Assembly: GCA_030770425.1 (NCBI GenBank)
Contig: JASJFT010000079.1
Coordinates: 1-64,000, forward strand
Source: Darksidea phi
Taxonomy: Eukaryota; Ascomycota; Dothideomycetes; Pleosporales; Lentitheciaceae
DNA: 64,000 bases
Reading direction: 5' to 3'
Shown here in pieces: positions 9,870 to 22,470 of this stretch. How positions within the stretch are numbered: the stretch's first letter is position 1; every line of letters begins with the position of its first letter. A model generated the notes under the pieces. That model was not told the origin of the DNA. It saw only the letters and a list, made by a program, of their open reading frames with translations, and did no database searches. Made by a program: the position numbers and the translations under genes.

Positions 9870-10936
9870 TTTCAAGGCGTTCAATATTCCAGTTGTTTCG
9901 ACGTAGAGGACAAATGTTACCGAAGGACGTTCAATGTTTGAGCAGCTCTCGAGCGGAGAGGCCGGTTGTTAACAGCTGTTGAGCGGAAGCTGCGGGACTA
10001 CGCAAAGTGAATAACCATATCTTGGTGACGTAATGGCTGGTAGCCAGCAGCAATGTCAGCATCACGGAATGCATTGAATGCATCTCTATAGGCTCCGAGA
10101 ATTGCGGACAGGGGCGCGGAGCTTGTCAAGGGCTTGCGAGAGCTTGATTTGAATGCAGCCGGTGACATAGTGGGCCCACCTGGCATAAGGGCCAATGAGA
10201 AACTACGCTGTTACGTGACTGAAAAGCTTGGTAGAATTGGTCAGCCAAATAAAGCGTCGTTTGATTTCGGGCGAGAATGCTCAGTCATCCAGTAGGACAA
10301 GTTTTGAGCGTTACTTTAAGGTCTCGCTTGTCGTGGAAAGAATGATGAAATTCATGACGGAATCTGAGTCGTCGGCACTTGACTTATTCCGGGCCGGGGT
10401 TTGGCATAATCACGTGATGTCATGCGTCGACGATCCCAGGTGCCGCAACAGGTTCCAATGGTACCACGGAGATGCCTTGATCACTCTAGGCAGCCCAGCA
10501 GTTCCATATCTCATGTAGGACGGCTTGAGGACCAAGTTGCCCGATCCATCTTTCAAAGATGGGAGAGCTTTGACGCGGGGCGCTAAAGTTTACCCCTCTT
10601 GCGTCATCCACGATCAGTCGAGTGAGCTGACGACGCAATGCAGCCTGGCGGATTCGCAGCGTGCGCGGCCTCCGGAGAGAAGTGCATCTATGTTGAACTT
10701 GGGTCTTCATCCGCACTCCAGCTGTTCACTATTCATCTCTTCGTCGATAGAACGCCCGCCCTTGTCGTTCGTAATTCGTCCGTGTCAGAGAGCCGGTTGA
10801 TCCGTTTCAGTGCTTCGCCACGCACGCTGTAATAGTGGTGGCATCATCGACTACGTACAAAGACGTTGATCCCACCCGAAATTCAACCTCTCTACTCTCC
10901 ATTCATCATCTCCACCTCCTTTGATTCGAAGCCATT
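9870..10936. other. Divergent intergenic region between gad and the fasciclin gene
   Basis: 1.07 kb between divergently transcribed genes, so it should hold both promoters. Short frames are present on both strands but none is supported. A CT-rich stretch near 10880-10925, just before the fasciclin ATG, is typical of fungal promoters and 5' UTRs. Confidence 0.55.
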
Positions 10937-12406
10937 ATGAGATTCAGCCGGGCGCTACCACTTCTACCGGTCGCATCCGCATTCGTTATTACTGAAGCCG
11001 ACGTCTTCGAGAAGATCGACAAGGCCGAACGTCAGATCATCGATACGACTAAGGATGCTTTTGACAGGACGCAGCTACAGGATGTAGTCGAGAAGAGTCA
11101 AGATGTGCTAGGTGATGCTTTTGCGAAGGCGGTCAATGGTGTCAAGAATGCGGGTGAGGATGTGTATCACAAGATCCATAAGGCAGGATGCGATGTCGAA
11201 TCCTGGTTGGAAGGCTCGTTGTTCAATGACCCTCCCGTGGACTTTGATGAAGACCATGGTCACCCTCATCATCCGCCGCATCATGGGCCTCCCCACCATG
11301 GAAAGCCGCACCACCCACCTCATGACCGAAAGCCGAACCTTACTGTATACGAGCTCATTAGCAGGAGCAACCACACCACCAAGCTCGCCAAGCTCATCGA
11401 CGAGTATCCCGACCTCGTTGAGAAGTTGAACAGCACGAAGTCCAACTACACAGGCAAGTCTGGGTCCATGCCTATGAATGGCCGATTGCTAAGTTGAAGT
11501 ACAGTCTTCGCGCCCATCGACTCGGCTTTCGAGAAGATCCCTCACCACGGCCACAAGCCTTCCAAGGAAGACATTGAGAAGGTGCTCCTCTACCACGTTA
11601 GCGACGATTTTTACCCCGCTGGTCGCGTCCTACATTCATACACCATCCCAACTCTGTATGAGCCCGAGAAGCTCGGCCACAAGCAGCGCTTGACCGTTCG
11701 CGTAACGCTCAAGGGTCCAGCAATCAATTTCTACAGCAAGATTGTCGCTGTTAACGTTTTCGGCACCAACGGTGTTATCCACGGCGTAGACTCCATCCTC
11801 ATCCCTCCGCCAAACGTCGCCTCTATCATCGACTTGTTACCGGGCGAGTTCAGCACGCTCGAGCTCGGCCTCTGCAAGACAGGTCTCTTTGATAAGATCA
11901 ACAGCACCGATTACCCCCACAAGGGCGGAACCTTCTTCACCCCCACGAACTTCGCATTCAAGAAGCTCGGCCCTCGTATCAATGCGTTCCTCTTCAGCAA
12001 GTACGGCGAGAAGTACCTCAAGGCTCTCTTAGAATACCACATGGTCGTTGATCAGACTCTGTACTCGGATGCTTTCTACGATGCAACATCCGAGGACGTA
12101 GAGGCAACCCGCCCGCCATACTACCACTTCGACTTGCCCACTGTCCTCGAAGACAAATTCTTGGCCGTTGATGTCAAGAGATATGGCCCATTTGTGTCGA
12201 TCAGGATCAACGGATTCTCGCGTGTGACGGTCCATGATGGCGTTGCTAGCGATGGTGTTATTCAAGTTGTATCTGATGTACTGATTCCGCCGAAGAAGCC
12301 GACTGACGGCGACAATGAGGAGAGCTACTGGGCGGGCGAAGAAATGAGCGTCGAGGACTTCAAGCAGAGGCTCGAGCCTTATGTTGAGGAGAATTTGGAG
12401 TTGTAG
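10937..12406 (+). CDS. Secreted protein with two fasciclin (FAS1) domains
   Basis: Two exons, 10937-11453 and 11505-12406, give 472 aa. The N-terminus MRFSRALPLLPVASAFVIT is a signal peptide. Residues 20-100 are helical and charged. Residues 105-132 are a His/Pro-rich stretch with many HH pairs. Two FAS1 repeats follow at about 135-275 and 280-420, seen as TVFAPIDSAFEKI...GVDSILIPP and GTFFTPTNFAFKKLGPRIN...VVSDVLIPP. FAS1 proteins act in adhesion and at the cell surface. No GPI signal is seen, so it is probably secreted. The 51-nt intron has a GC donor (AG|GCAAGT), the standard GC-AG consensus, and restores TVFAPID. The His-rich segment could bind metal, which is inference. Confidence 0.9.
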
Positions 12407-14271
12407 GTTGGAAGGGTATGGCATGGCGATGGCAGAAAAGGGCGGAAGACGTGGAGGTACGCACGGTCTCGTGTACGGTCTCCGCCATCCTAGCACTTGG
12501 AACAATGGAGCAGTTTTGCAGTGTAAGCCCCTTAGCCATATACTTATTTGAAGGAGAATGAAATTCTTGAATTCGATTACTCATACGATATGCCCTACCC
12601 GGCCTAAGCCGAAGGGTACGATAGCAAGATTTTTGCGTGGACCGTGCGAAAACTGCAACTGTGGGATGAGCAAGGATAGTAGTTCGAAAGCATGTTTGCA
12701 TATGCAAGGCAAACATCGAGACTTGTGTTAGAGATCTTGTACTCATCGAAGGAAACAATCATGCCATGTTGCGAACGACCTTGATGTGGTTCGAGGCTGT
12801 GTTGCATTAAGTGAACATGGGATGCTCGCCCAACTCACACCCATCTGATTTGCGGAGTATTTGCGGACTAGTCCTTCGTCTCTGAGGCTAGAGAGCTTGA
12901 ACTGAACGCAGCCTTGACATCGTCACACTATTCGAGTATCGGCCTGAACTAAGTTTAAAGAAATTACGAAAGGAAAATGGCTAGTGGCGCCTAACGTAAA
13001 AGCTAAGGTAGAATAGTTCCGCGTTTGGTCATATTGTGGCGTGTCTCAAGCTGTGGGTTTCGCCGCTGTCAGTGACAATATCGGCAGGACCGAATTCTAG
13101 CACCTTGTGCAAGAGACGACGAACGCTCTCGGGCGATGGGACTGTTCTCTTCGATGAGCTTGTTCATCGGGAAGGATTCCTCTGATCGTGAAGACATTTC
13201 TGGTTCCCGGTTGATGGATGGGTCGGCGGCTGAGATACAATCAAGAAGTGTTACCGTCACCACCCGTGGTTCGGGTGAAGCCTGGGCAGAGGGTGCAGTC
13301 GCTCCCGTTCGTTGCCTGCAGGGTGGCCTCCCTAGGGCCCTTGCTGGTGTTTCAGATGAGTAGGGTGTCCGAGGTGTCTGAAGTGCCCCGCCTTTGCGTC
13401 CTCAAACATGTCTGAGGCTGTCACCGAGAGCTGCGCAGCTTGATCTAGCTATCACCTTGCGTCTTGTGGATCGCCGGCAAATGGAAAAACGAGAGTTCTA
13501 TAGCGTTGAGATGATCGACGAAGGTGATGAAGAAGGCGAGGCAAGGCGGAGCGAGGCGTGTTCGTTGCACCAGTCTGAATCGGGAGTCGTTCTCTCCACA
13601 TTGGGCGCGCTAAAACGCACAGCGCGTTCCTCGCTCTTCCATCTTCTCTCTTCCCATCACCCCTCACTGGCCAACCCTCCGCCCTCACAGCTGCGACGCT
13701 GGACTCGGTCATGACTCCGTCGTCGGGCGGGGCCTCGGAGACGGCCTGGTGAGCAGCGACACCCCTTGAGCAGTGCGGCCACGAGTTCTTGACAGGGGCG
13801 ACACTCAAAACATGTTAGGCCCGGAGTCTTCCGCAAATGGAAGAAAAGCCGTCGTTTCCTGCAACCCTCCAATGAGACGCGAGCGGCGCCTTGAAATTCT
13901 GCAGCAATCGTCACGCCGCTTGAGAGCAATCATACAGGTACGACGCCTAAGCAGGCAGGTCTCTCACAGATCTCGTCCTCGCCAAAGCAAGGCCTGACTT
14001 TGGTTCCTGCAGGGGGATGCAAACCGTGCATAACCCAACGGTCAGAGAATAGGCCCGGGCTGGTAGGTATCTTCGTTCAGCGGCTCTTCTCGTTGCCCAC
14101 CCTCGTCTCCCTTTAGTCCTGGCTGACCCGTTTCCTTTTATTCCCTTGCTCCCTCTCTTCCTATGGCTTTTCAATCACGCCAATGATGGCGCTGAGTGAC
14201 CCCTTCTTTAATCTTCTTACATCTGGTGCTGGCATCTAGTTTACCTTCCCGTTATAGTGCGTGATATAGCT
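12407..14271. other. Intergenic, no supported gene
   Basis: 1.87 kb. Reading frames of 60-130 codons appear on both strands, overlapping and without recognisable family. The last 300 nt are CT-rich (near 14090-14165), consistent with the promoter of the rhodopsin-domain gene. Confidence 0.5.
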
Positions 14272-15748
14272 ATGCATTCGAGCGCGAACGTGGTGAACGC
14301 CGTGGTTCTCGTTTTTACGCTCATTTCTGGACTGGCTATTTTCCTACGTTTGTTCATGCGGGCGGTTCTTCTCCGAAAGGCTGGCGTCGAAGATGCGTGG
14401 ATTACGCTTGCCATGGTGAGTGCATTTACAAGGCCCTGGCTTTACCAGAAATCTTCTAACATTCTGAGCAGATGCTTTCAATAGGCCTGACTGTTGCCAT
14501 CTCAATTCAAATCCAGAATGGGCTGGGCGCGCATATGTGGCAGCTAAACTCGGAGCAGAAGATGATTTCGCAAAAGGTAGTGTAGCGGAATGCTGCTTTC
14601 CAAGCTGTGCTTGATCTAACCTTTACTAGGCATTTTGGGCTAGCACCTGGCTTTACGGCTTCGCCTTGACAACCACCAAGATATCTATCTTGTTCCAGTA
14701 TATGCGAATCTTCCCAGCTCGTCGATTCCGCATGGCATGCTACGTTGTGCTAGGCATTGTCGCATTATACGGCACCTGGGCACTTTTCGGCAGTATCTTT
14801 CTGTGCTCCCCCGTCAAATTCTTCTGGGACAAAAGTATCGCGCTTGGTACATGCCTTGATCGAGTCAAAGTCTGGTTCGTTCATGCAGGTGTCAACATTG
14901 CACAAGATGTTGTCATCCTTTTAATGCCTATGCCGATGATTCGCAGCCTCGACATTCCTGTCAGGTTTAAAAAAGTGCTCATCGTCGTCTTTGCTCTTGG
15001 AGGCTTGTGAGTTTTGACCCCCCTATTCGTATCCAGTTGATACAAGCTAATACATCCCAGCGTCTGTCTCGCGTCTGTTATACGCCTCCAGTCTCTCGCT
15101 CGCATCGCAAATTCTCCAGACCCTACCTACGACAATACCAACGCTGCGATGTTCTCAGCAATCGAAGTCAACATCGGCATACTCTGTGCCTCTTTGCCAT
15201 CCTTCCGTCCACTACTATCCGCAATGCTGCCATCATACTTTCCCAATGCCGCACCATACATGAACTTGGGGAGATATGACGAAGAACAATCGAAGCACGC
15301 ACGATACCCAACTGCTAGCAGCGTCACATACAATCCGGGAATGGCAAAGAGATCTTACCACTCTCGTACCGGAAGCAATAGTAGTCGGACATACATTGGC
15401 AGCCAGAGCAGCAGCCGGTCGCAGGTGAGGAACGAACGCGAACTAGATGTCGTGTATAGCCATCAAGCTACACTCGTGAACGCAAGCCGAAGAACCAGTG
15501 GACTAGCCTGGAATTCGCCCAGGGTCTCGGCACATTCAGGACATCAGCTCCACCCGTTGCGACTGTCACCTTTCAGTCACGACGCCCCGAAACTTCCAAG
15601 ACTACCGGAACATTTAGCAGCATTCAGTCCGCCTGAGCCTATTTTTCGAAGCCCCAGATACTCACGGCACCAACGACACACCTCGCGCATGCCAGTCTTC
15701 CATAAGCCGCTTCCAATCACTCCGTTTCCTATAATGCCCGGGGCTTAA
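14272..15748 (+). CDS. Fungal rhodopsin-domain integral membrane protein
   Basis: Four exons, 14272-14415, 14472-14576, 14630-15006 and 15061-15748, give 437 aa. The introns are 56, 53 and 54 nt. About seven hydrophobic segments lie in residues 1-270: VVLVFTLISGLAIFLRLFMR, MLSIGLTVAISI, a segment around TWLYGFALTTTKISILFQYMRIF, YVVLGIVALYGTWALFGSIF, VNIAQDVVILLMPMPMI, LIVVFALGGF and EVNIGILCASLPSFRPLL. These are hallmarks of the fungal rhodopsin family to which Pth11-like receptors belong. There is no N-terminal CFEM domain and no retinal-binding lysine that I can assign. The C-terminal 170 residues are a Ser/Arg-rich cytoplasmic tail. The ligand is unknown. Confidence 0.88.
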
Positions 15749-16614
15749 TAGATGAACCGATCCGATGCACAGTAGTCGTATCGTCAAGACTACTGTGCGC
15801 TAGCATCACCACAATACCGATATAGCGGGAAGCGACTTCAAGCAAACTTTGTGCTGCTCTATCAACCATCTCTCCGAAGATCTGATGGCTGCCAGCAAGC
15901 AGTTTTGAGACGCTAGGCCCTCAACAAAACCGCAACTGATCCATTCCACAATTCGACTAGCTGCGATACTTTCCGTTCCATATTATCGGCAACGCCCTCG
16001 AATGACGCCCTGGAGCTCCTTAATACTAAGGAAAGAACCTCGGTGTATGATCATCTATCCACGACTAGCATTTACGGCCTATTATACCCATCACATCACG
16101 CTCCTTACACGCTACCAAAGCGTCTTGCAGAGGAAACCTCTCCTATCATCATGTCTAGATACGGAATCGATTAATGATCGTTAAACGGAGGGCATGTAAA
16201 ATATTCAGTATATATCACGATCGAAGCGTATAGAATGCGGAGCGTCGACGGATGCACTGCATCACTCCGGTTCTCCACTTGTGTATATTCAACATTGTTT
16301 CCCTATTCTTCAAAGGTTTTGTTATGAGCTGCATATCGAATCATCTCGTCCTCACGCCTTGCTCTGCCAAGTACTCTCGTCGATTGAGGTATGAAAAACC
16401 GCAGTTTCGATACTTTTCTGACACGTAGATGGTTCTTGAGTGAGGATGCGTGGCACAGAAAGATAGGGCCCCAAGTCGTTACGAGGAATTGATTATACCC
16501 ACTGGGTGAACAGTCGCTGTTATGAAAGAGCTCAGTCCTAGAACCTTGATACCTCTCGCTTGCCTAGCATACCTCGTTAAACTCCCAACGGTACACCTCT
16601 CCATCATCAATCTT
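15749..16614. other. Convergent intergenic region
   Basis: 866 nt between the 3' ends of the rhodopsin-domain and transporter genes. It probably holds both 3' UTRs. Nothing else is supported. Confidence 0.6.
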
Positions 16615-18569
16615 TCAATCAACTCGCTCTGTAGTAGTCGTCCCTACGTCCTTTTCTCCTCTCACCTCAACGCCACCCCTCTCATTACCATCCTTCTCAT
16701 CCGACACATGTCGGCCCACGCATACATACTTCCTGAATTGGCGCGCAGGAAGCTTAGCTTCGAACATTTCGTCGATTTCTTCGAGTGTGCGATTCTTGAT
16801 TTCAGGTAGGTAGAAGTAAATCCAGACGACGGTAAGGAGGCATGAGGGGCCCCATATCCAGCCTGGCCATGTCTCTATCAGCATACAAGTTCACGAAATA
16901 GAACAAGAGAAGGGCGGAGATTGGGGGAGGTCACTTTCTCACTGCAGAAGCAGTTCACGCGGTTGCTACAAGAATTCATGCGAGGAACGTACCGTATTCA
17001 GGTCCCCAGTTGAGCGCATCAGGGTTGATGAAGTATGGTGCCGTGAAGGTTGCGAGCCATGCACCTGCGAACCCAACCGCAGCTGCGATACCAAAGGTGT
17101 ATGAGCGGAGACGTTGAGATGGAATTTCTCCGCCTGCGAGCCAAGCGTATGTAGCCACCATACCGTTATATCCACAGATGTAGACGACGGACAACCCGAT
17201 GATAACCTTCCCCATTGTTAGTGCATGACTCCAAGTCGACCTCAGAAAGAAACGAGGTGGGAAGAAAGTTAAGTGTAGCTCTAGACATACCTTTCCAGTG
17301 CTGACGGTTCCTGGATTTATATGCCACACAGCGGCGACGGCAAACTGAGAGACACCGCAGATGCTCATACCGATCATGAGAAAGACGCGGCGACGACCAA
17401 TCTTAGAGATCACGCAGCTGTTGATGATGATGACGAGGACCCCCGTTGCGGTAAGGATGCAGGCGTTCTGGAAGGCGTTGCCGACTTTGGCGATCTGGAA
17501 GAAGTACGTTCCGTACGCTACACCGGCATCAGCAGTTGCTCGCATAAAACAAGAATACAACAGCGTTCGGCATACCAATCATAAACATAGCACCACTGGC
17601 CGCCTGAATACTCACCGCGGCAACACTCAGCAGCAGCCTCCTCCGATCCACCGGATTCTTCAAAATATCTACGATACCCACACCCGTCGCCATCTCCTTC
17701 TCCGCTAGGATAGCGGCTTGAATATCATCAATTTCTTCCTGAACAGCATCCTTGCACGGCCGCATCCACAGCAGACTCTTACGGGCTTGCTCGTTACGGT
17801 CCATGTAAAGCAGCCAACGGGGCGACTCCGGAATGAAGAAGAGGCCGACCGACATGAGCACAGGGATCACGTAAATCACGCCGAGCGGTATTAGGTAGGA
17901 ATCTTTGCCTGGAAGAGAGTGGGTTGCGTTGTCAATTACCGTGCCGACTAGAGAGCCGAGGGAAGTCCAGGATTGGAAGACGGAGATCATGAGGCCGCGA
18001 TAGCGAGCTGGTGTTGACTCCTGCGTACAAAGTATCAGTCTCATCGAGTGTGGTAGAAGAAGAAATGAGAGGAGAACGCACCTGTATGTAGAGTTGTGAG
18101 AAGGTCATGTACCAACCGTTCGCGAGACCGATCAAGAAGCGTCCGGCGTAAAGGCCCGACATATTCGTGGTCGCCATCATGAGAACGTTCGAGACGCAGC
18201 ATACGATGGAAGCTATCCAGAGACACTGGCGCCGTCCGAGATAGCTGGCAAAGAACCCAGCGCTTGAAGAGCCGATGAAAGCACCCAGTATCATCAACGA
18301 CGAGATAAGTTGCTGCCGTCCGGGCGATATGTTGTAGCCGATTACGCTAGTAGGATCTACGTGGCCGAAGACCTGCGGTTCTTGTCAGTGATGCTAACAT
18401 TGACCAGGAGTTCGTCGATGTTTACCTGCAAAAAGCCGGGCATGGCTTGTAGACCGCCAATGGCTCCGAAATCAATGCCGTACTGGAATGGACTCATCGA
18501 CACAAGGGTGCACGCGAGTAAACATTTCCAGTTCTTCAGGAGGCCTTTTCCAGTCGATGCTTCGGGCAT
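16615..18569 (-). CDS. MFS sugar transporter (sugar porter family)
   Basis: Six exons, 18569-18426, 18372-18082, 18020-17576, 17517-17291, 17206-16993 and 16862-16615, give 522 aa, normal for a 12-TM fungal sugar porter. Visible signatures are YGIDFGAIGGLQAMPGFLQ, LGRRQCLW, GRFLIGLANGWY, PESPRWLLYM and GRRRVFLMIG. Intron 5 (16863-16992, 130 nt) was ended at GGCCAG because this gives YGWIWGPSCLL as in homologues; an earlier acceptor at GATAG would add four residues. It resembles maltose/lactose permease-type fungal transporters, but the substrate cannot be read from sequence. It is the nearest transporter to the P450-reductase group downstream, and whether it belongs to that group is unknown. 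Confidence 0.92.
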
Positions 18570-20303
18570 GGTGATGGATCATCAACAACCGTCTAATGAT
18601 AGTTCTTGAGACGCAAGAGAGATGGTGATTTTCAAAAGTGCAGCCACCGAGCTCAACAAAAGATGTGAACGATAACAGACGTGGTGCACCATCTCCGATG
18701 TACTTGTATGCTTCGCGCCCAAAAAGAGAAGTGAACAACAACAGCTACCCGGCATATTTCTCAAGTTATCTTCATCGCCAATTGTAGTCATTACCCCGTC
18801 ACAATGTACAAGTAATATCTGCTGACGATCTTTGTGCATGCGAACGGGCCCTACGCCGAATCTTGCTATGTACTAATATGTGGGGACGCGGGGAAGGGAC
18901 CCCTGCAGCCAATCGCCTCGTTTTGGTCGTGCAGACTCGTTGCTTATTTTGGAGATAGTAGAGTGGGGTAAGGAAGCCACGTCGAGACTGGGTCCTTGCA
19001 AGCGGAGATGTGTGTGTGTGTGGCTGCAAGTACCACCTAGCGTCGTATCAGCTAATGGGAATAATGCATGTTCTAGCGGCTATCCCCATCGGACTGATAA
19101 AGCCGTGAAGCAATGCTCCTGGCTCTTAGTGGCAATACCAAGCGCACGCTGCTGTGAGCTAAATTCCAAATCTTGTGGTGACAGTGGAATGGAATCGGTG
19201 TCGCTCGCCCTATTGGTATAACGGCGCGTAAGGGCCAGCCATTGAAGAGCTTGTTCTAAAGTAAAAGATAAGACAGAAATGTGATATTTGGCGGCTAGAC
19301 TGCAGCTCACACAGCCGACGTTTCCCATGTCGCTTGTGACAACCTGGGGTGCGAATGGTGAATTCAAGCTTTTCGAAACGCTGGGCGCTGCGGAGGAAGG
19401 ACAGCCACCGTTTATTTGAGCCCGGTGCAGTTCCGTAGCTTGCAGATTGCTGGGTTCTTTGAAACGATGCAAAGCTTTACTTGCAATTCACTTGGTACTA
19501 CCGCAATAGCCATGGGATGGAAGGCGCACACTAAGCGCGTGTGCTGTTGGGTTGGCACTGAGACTTGAATGTGTCAACACCGCTTTTCGATCGGGAGCCG
19601 AATAATTGTTTGACGGGTGGGAAGAAGTGTTTGACGCGTAAGTGAATCTGAACAGGGGCGTATGGAAGAGACGTTTAGCTGAGACCTACGGTAGCTGCCG
19701 TAGCGTGACGCGCACGTGCCTCTTGTCTCCGTATTCAATGCTCGCGCCAAAGGCTTTCCTGGCTTCCACCTCAAACACCCTCTTATCACCGGCCGATTTA
19801 TCTCCGCAAGCTTTGCGTTTCTCTGACATAGTTTATGTTCTGCTGCGGCGCCTTTCATATATCTCCGAACGTGTCGCCAAGCCCATTGATTAGAAAAATG
19901 GTCTTCATTATATTACGCGTCCGCGGAGATCTAACGGTGGATCAGTCGTCGCTATGAAGCAATTGAGCTCACCTAACAAAACACTGTATGTCTTTCATGG
20001 CTTCAGAGAGTCGACGGAAGGACCATGGATGGTCGGCTTCCCTAGCAGCTCAGCCAATTTGCCGGCAACTCTGCCCCACCTCGACAATGTGGGGTTGCTC
20101 GATGTCTGCAGTACAACAACAAATTTCAAGCACACATAGACGCACTCGCTGTGTTTGTAAGCAGGGTGTTATCCGCCATTGGCCACTTTAGACACTGCGC
20201 GCAATCGTGCAGCTGATCAAGCAGGCCGCAGTCTTACGTTCAATATAACTAGAAAAACAACCACGTCCGCCGACCGAAACCCCACCGCTCGATCTCTGGC
20301 GGC
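18570..20303. other. Divergent intergenic region between transporter and P450
   Basis: 1.73 kb separating divergently transcribed genes. No supported gene. Two short dispersed frames (near 19080-19472 and 19574-19858, minus) lack ATG or family support. It must hold both promoters. Confidence 0.5.
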
Positions 20304-22186
20304 ATGGCGATTGAGCAACTGTTTGAGGCATTGCCTCTGCACTACTTGCAGCATGGCATCTCGAAATTCGGCGCAGCGAACGTTGTACTAGCCGTCTTCG
20401 TCACTGCTGTTCTGGCAGTACTTGCAGACTACGCTTGGATGCTATACCTGCGGTCTAAGATGGTGGGTCGTATCAGAGAGCTCTCGGTTTAAATTCTTAC
20501 TGTTCCATAGCCACCCGGGCCGATGCCTTGGCCAATAATCGGTAACACCTACCAACTTCCCGACAACAAGCCCTGGATATACTTTGAGGAGCTGTCCAAG
20601 AAGTATAACACGCCAGTTATCACGTACTGGATAGGAAGGTTAGTTATTACGAACAAAGTAGCAAGCTTCTTCTGACGGGTGTTCAGGAATCCTACGGTAT
20701 GGATTAACGATGCGTGGGCCGCCAACGAACTTCTCGACAAGCGGGCTGGAATCTACTGCTCTCGTCCTCGTATGCTGGTCTTTGCCGAGCTAGGTGCGGG
20801 ACAAAACAATCTCGTCAATATGATTACTACCACACAAGCGCAGCGAGAACGTTTCCGAATTCACAGAAAACTCACGCACCAAGGCGTCGGCATTCAGCAA
20901 GTGAAACGGTATCGTGACTTTCAGAACGATGAGAGCAAGGTAGTCGCCTACGATCTACTGACCACGCCTGAGGACTACGTGGAGCACTTTGAACGCTACG
21001 CGACCAGTGTTGTGAGCATCATCGGCTTTGGCCGTAGGGTAGCCGATCCCAAAGATCCTATCATTACCGAAGTTATTGCATATATGCATCGCGCCGCATC
21101 TCTGAATGTGCCCGGGAAGGCGTTTCCGATGTTGCTTGAGACTTTCCCCAGTCAGTAGCATATATTTTATTAAATACCTATAGAAGCTGACTTCTTCGTA
21201 GTACTCGCCAAAGTACCTACTGAATTCGCTCCGTGGAAGCATGGCCTTGGGGCTAGAGGCAAGGCACACCGCGGCCACGACTTTTTCTATTCGCTTGCTA
21301 TGGAAGCCAATGAGAGTCCAGGACATGACGACTGCTACAGCAAGTTTCTCTTCAAAGAGCAATCAAAGTACAATCTCAAACCAAAGGAGATCTCGGCCAT
21401 GGCCGGTAATCTCTTTGGTGCTGGCTCCGACACGTCAAGCAGTACTCTCATCACCGCTATCCTCGCCATGCGGGCCTTTCCAGAGACAATGAATGCTGCA
21501 TGGGAGGAGCTCGATCGCGTCGTTGGCCCAGATAGAAGTCCCTCATTTGAAGATGAGGCAGATTTGCCCTACATGCGCGCTTTCGTGAAAGAAGTGTTCC
21601 GATGGCGATCTGTAGCTATCATTGGCGGTCAGCCTCATGCACCCGTTCAGGACGACTACTACAACGGGTGGCTAATCCCCAAATCGACGTGGGTACAAGG
21701 CAATGTATGGGCCATCCACCACAACGAACGCGAATTCCCGGATCCAGACCGCTTCAACCCGAGCCGATTCATGAAGGACAGCCCAGACGCACGACCGTTT
21801 CCCGGTGAGCGAGGATATATGACGTTCGGCTGGGGAAGAAGAGTATGCTCTGGCCAAGCGCTTGCCGAGCAAGGGACTTGGTTGACGGTTGCGAGGCTAG
21901 TATGGGGCTTCAAGATTGAGCCTGCGCTCGATGAGAGTGGGAAGCCGATTCCAGTGGATATCTTCGACTACACGTATGTATTAAAATCCTTTTGTGATAG
22001 CAAGACATTAATTCGAGTAGAAATGGTCTTAATATGCGCCCGAACATCTTCAAGGTTAGCATCAAGCCGCGAAGCGACCGTATTCGCCAAGCAATTGTCC
22101 GCGAAGGAGAGCAGGCACTTGCCGACCTTGCTAAGTACAATGGCGAGACGAAGTACAGGATGAGTACGTTCTACAAGAAGCAGTGA
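20304..22186 (+). CDS. Cytochrome P450 monooxygenase (first of two)
   Basis: Five exons, 20304-20462, 20511-20638, 20687-21150, 21202-21973 and 22021-22186, give 562 aa. The introns are 48, 48, 51 and 47 nt. An N-terminal membrane anchor (NVVLAVFVTAVLAVLADYAW) is followed by the proline hinge PPGPMPWPIIGN. The I helix has GAGSDTSSST, the K helix has EVFR, and the heme loop is FGWGRRVCSGQ with the cysteine ligand. It is a microsomal class II enzyme needing P450 reductase. The overall pattern is like fungal enzymes annotated as O-methylsterigmatocystin-oxidoreductase-like or CYP2-like; the substrate is unknown. It is the first of four closely spaced oxidoreductase genes ending at 27263. Confidence 0.95.
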
Positions 22187-22470
22187 AGCAGGGGGGATAG
22201 GATGCGAGCTAGCATATTCATGTGTACAGGTTAAAGATTGCACTCTGACATGACATTTGTCAGCACCGGAAGTGGTACGTTCGGATCCTGTACGAATTTG
22301 GTCAAGATGTGCTCCCGGGCGTAAATCCTTGAGTAATCTTCACTATGGATTACCAACCGTTGGAGCGGAGTTAACAAGATGCATGACATAGACATCGCCG
22401 GGTGAGAAGGATATGAATCATTAACTATTTCCAATCATTTTCTACTATAGCACGAATACACATCGCCAGC

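Noticed and set aside
16863..16880. Earlier acceptor (GATAG) for the last transporter intron
   Set aside because: It would insert four residues (ETWP) before GWIWGPS where the family reads YGWIWGPS directly.
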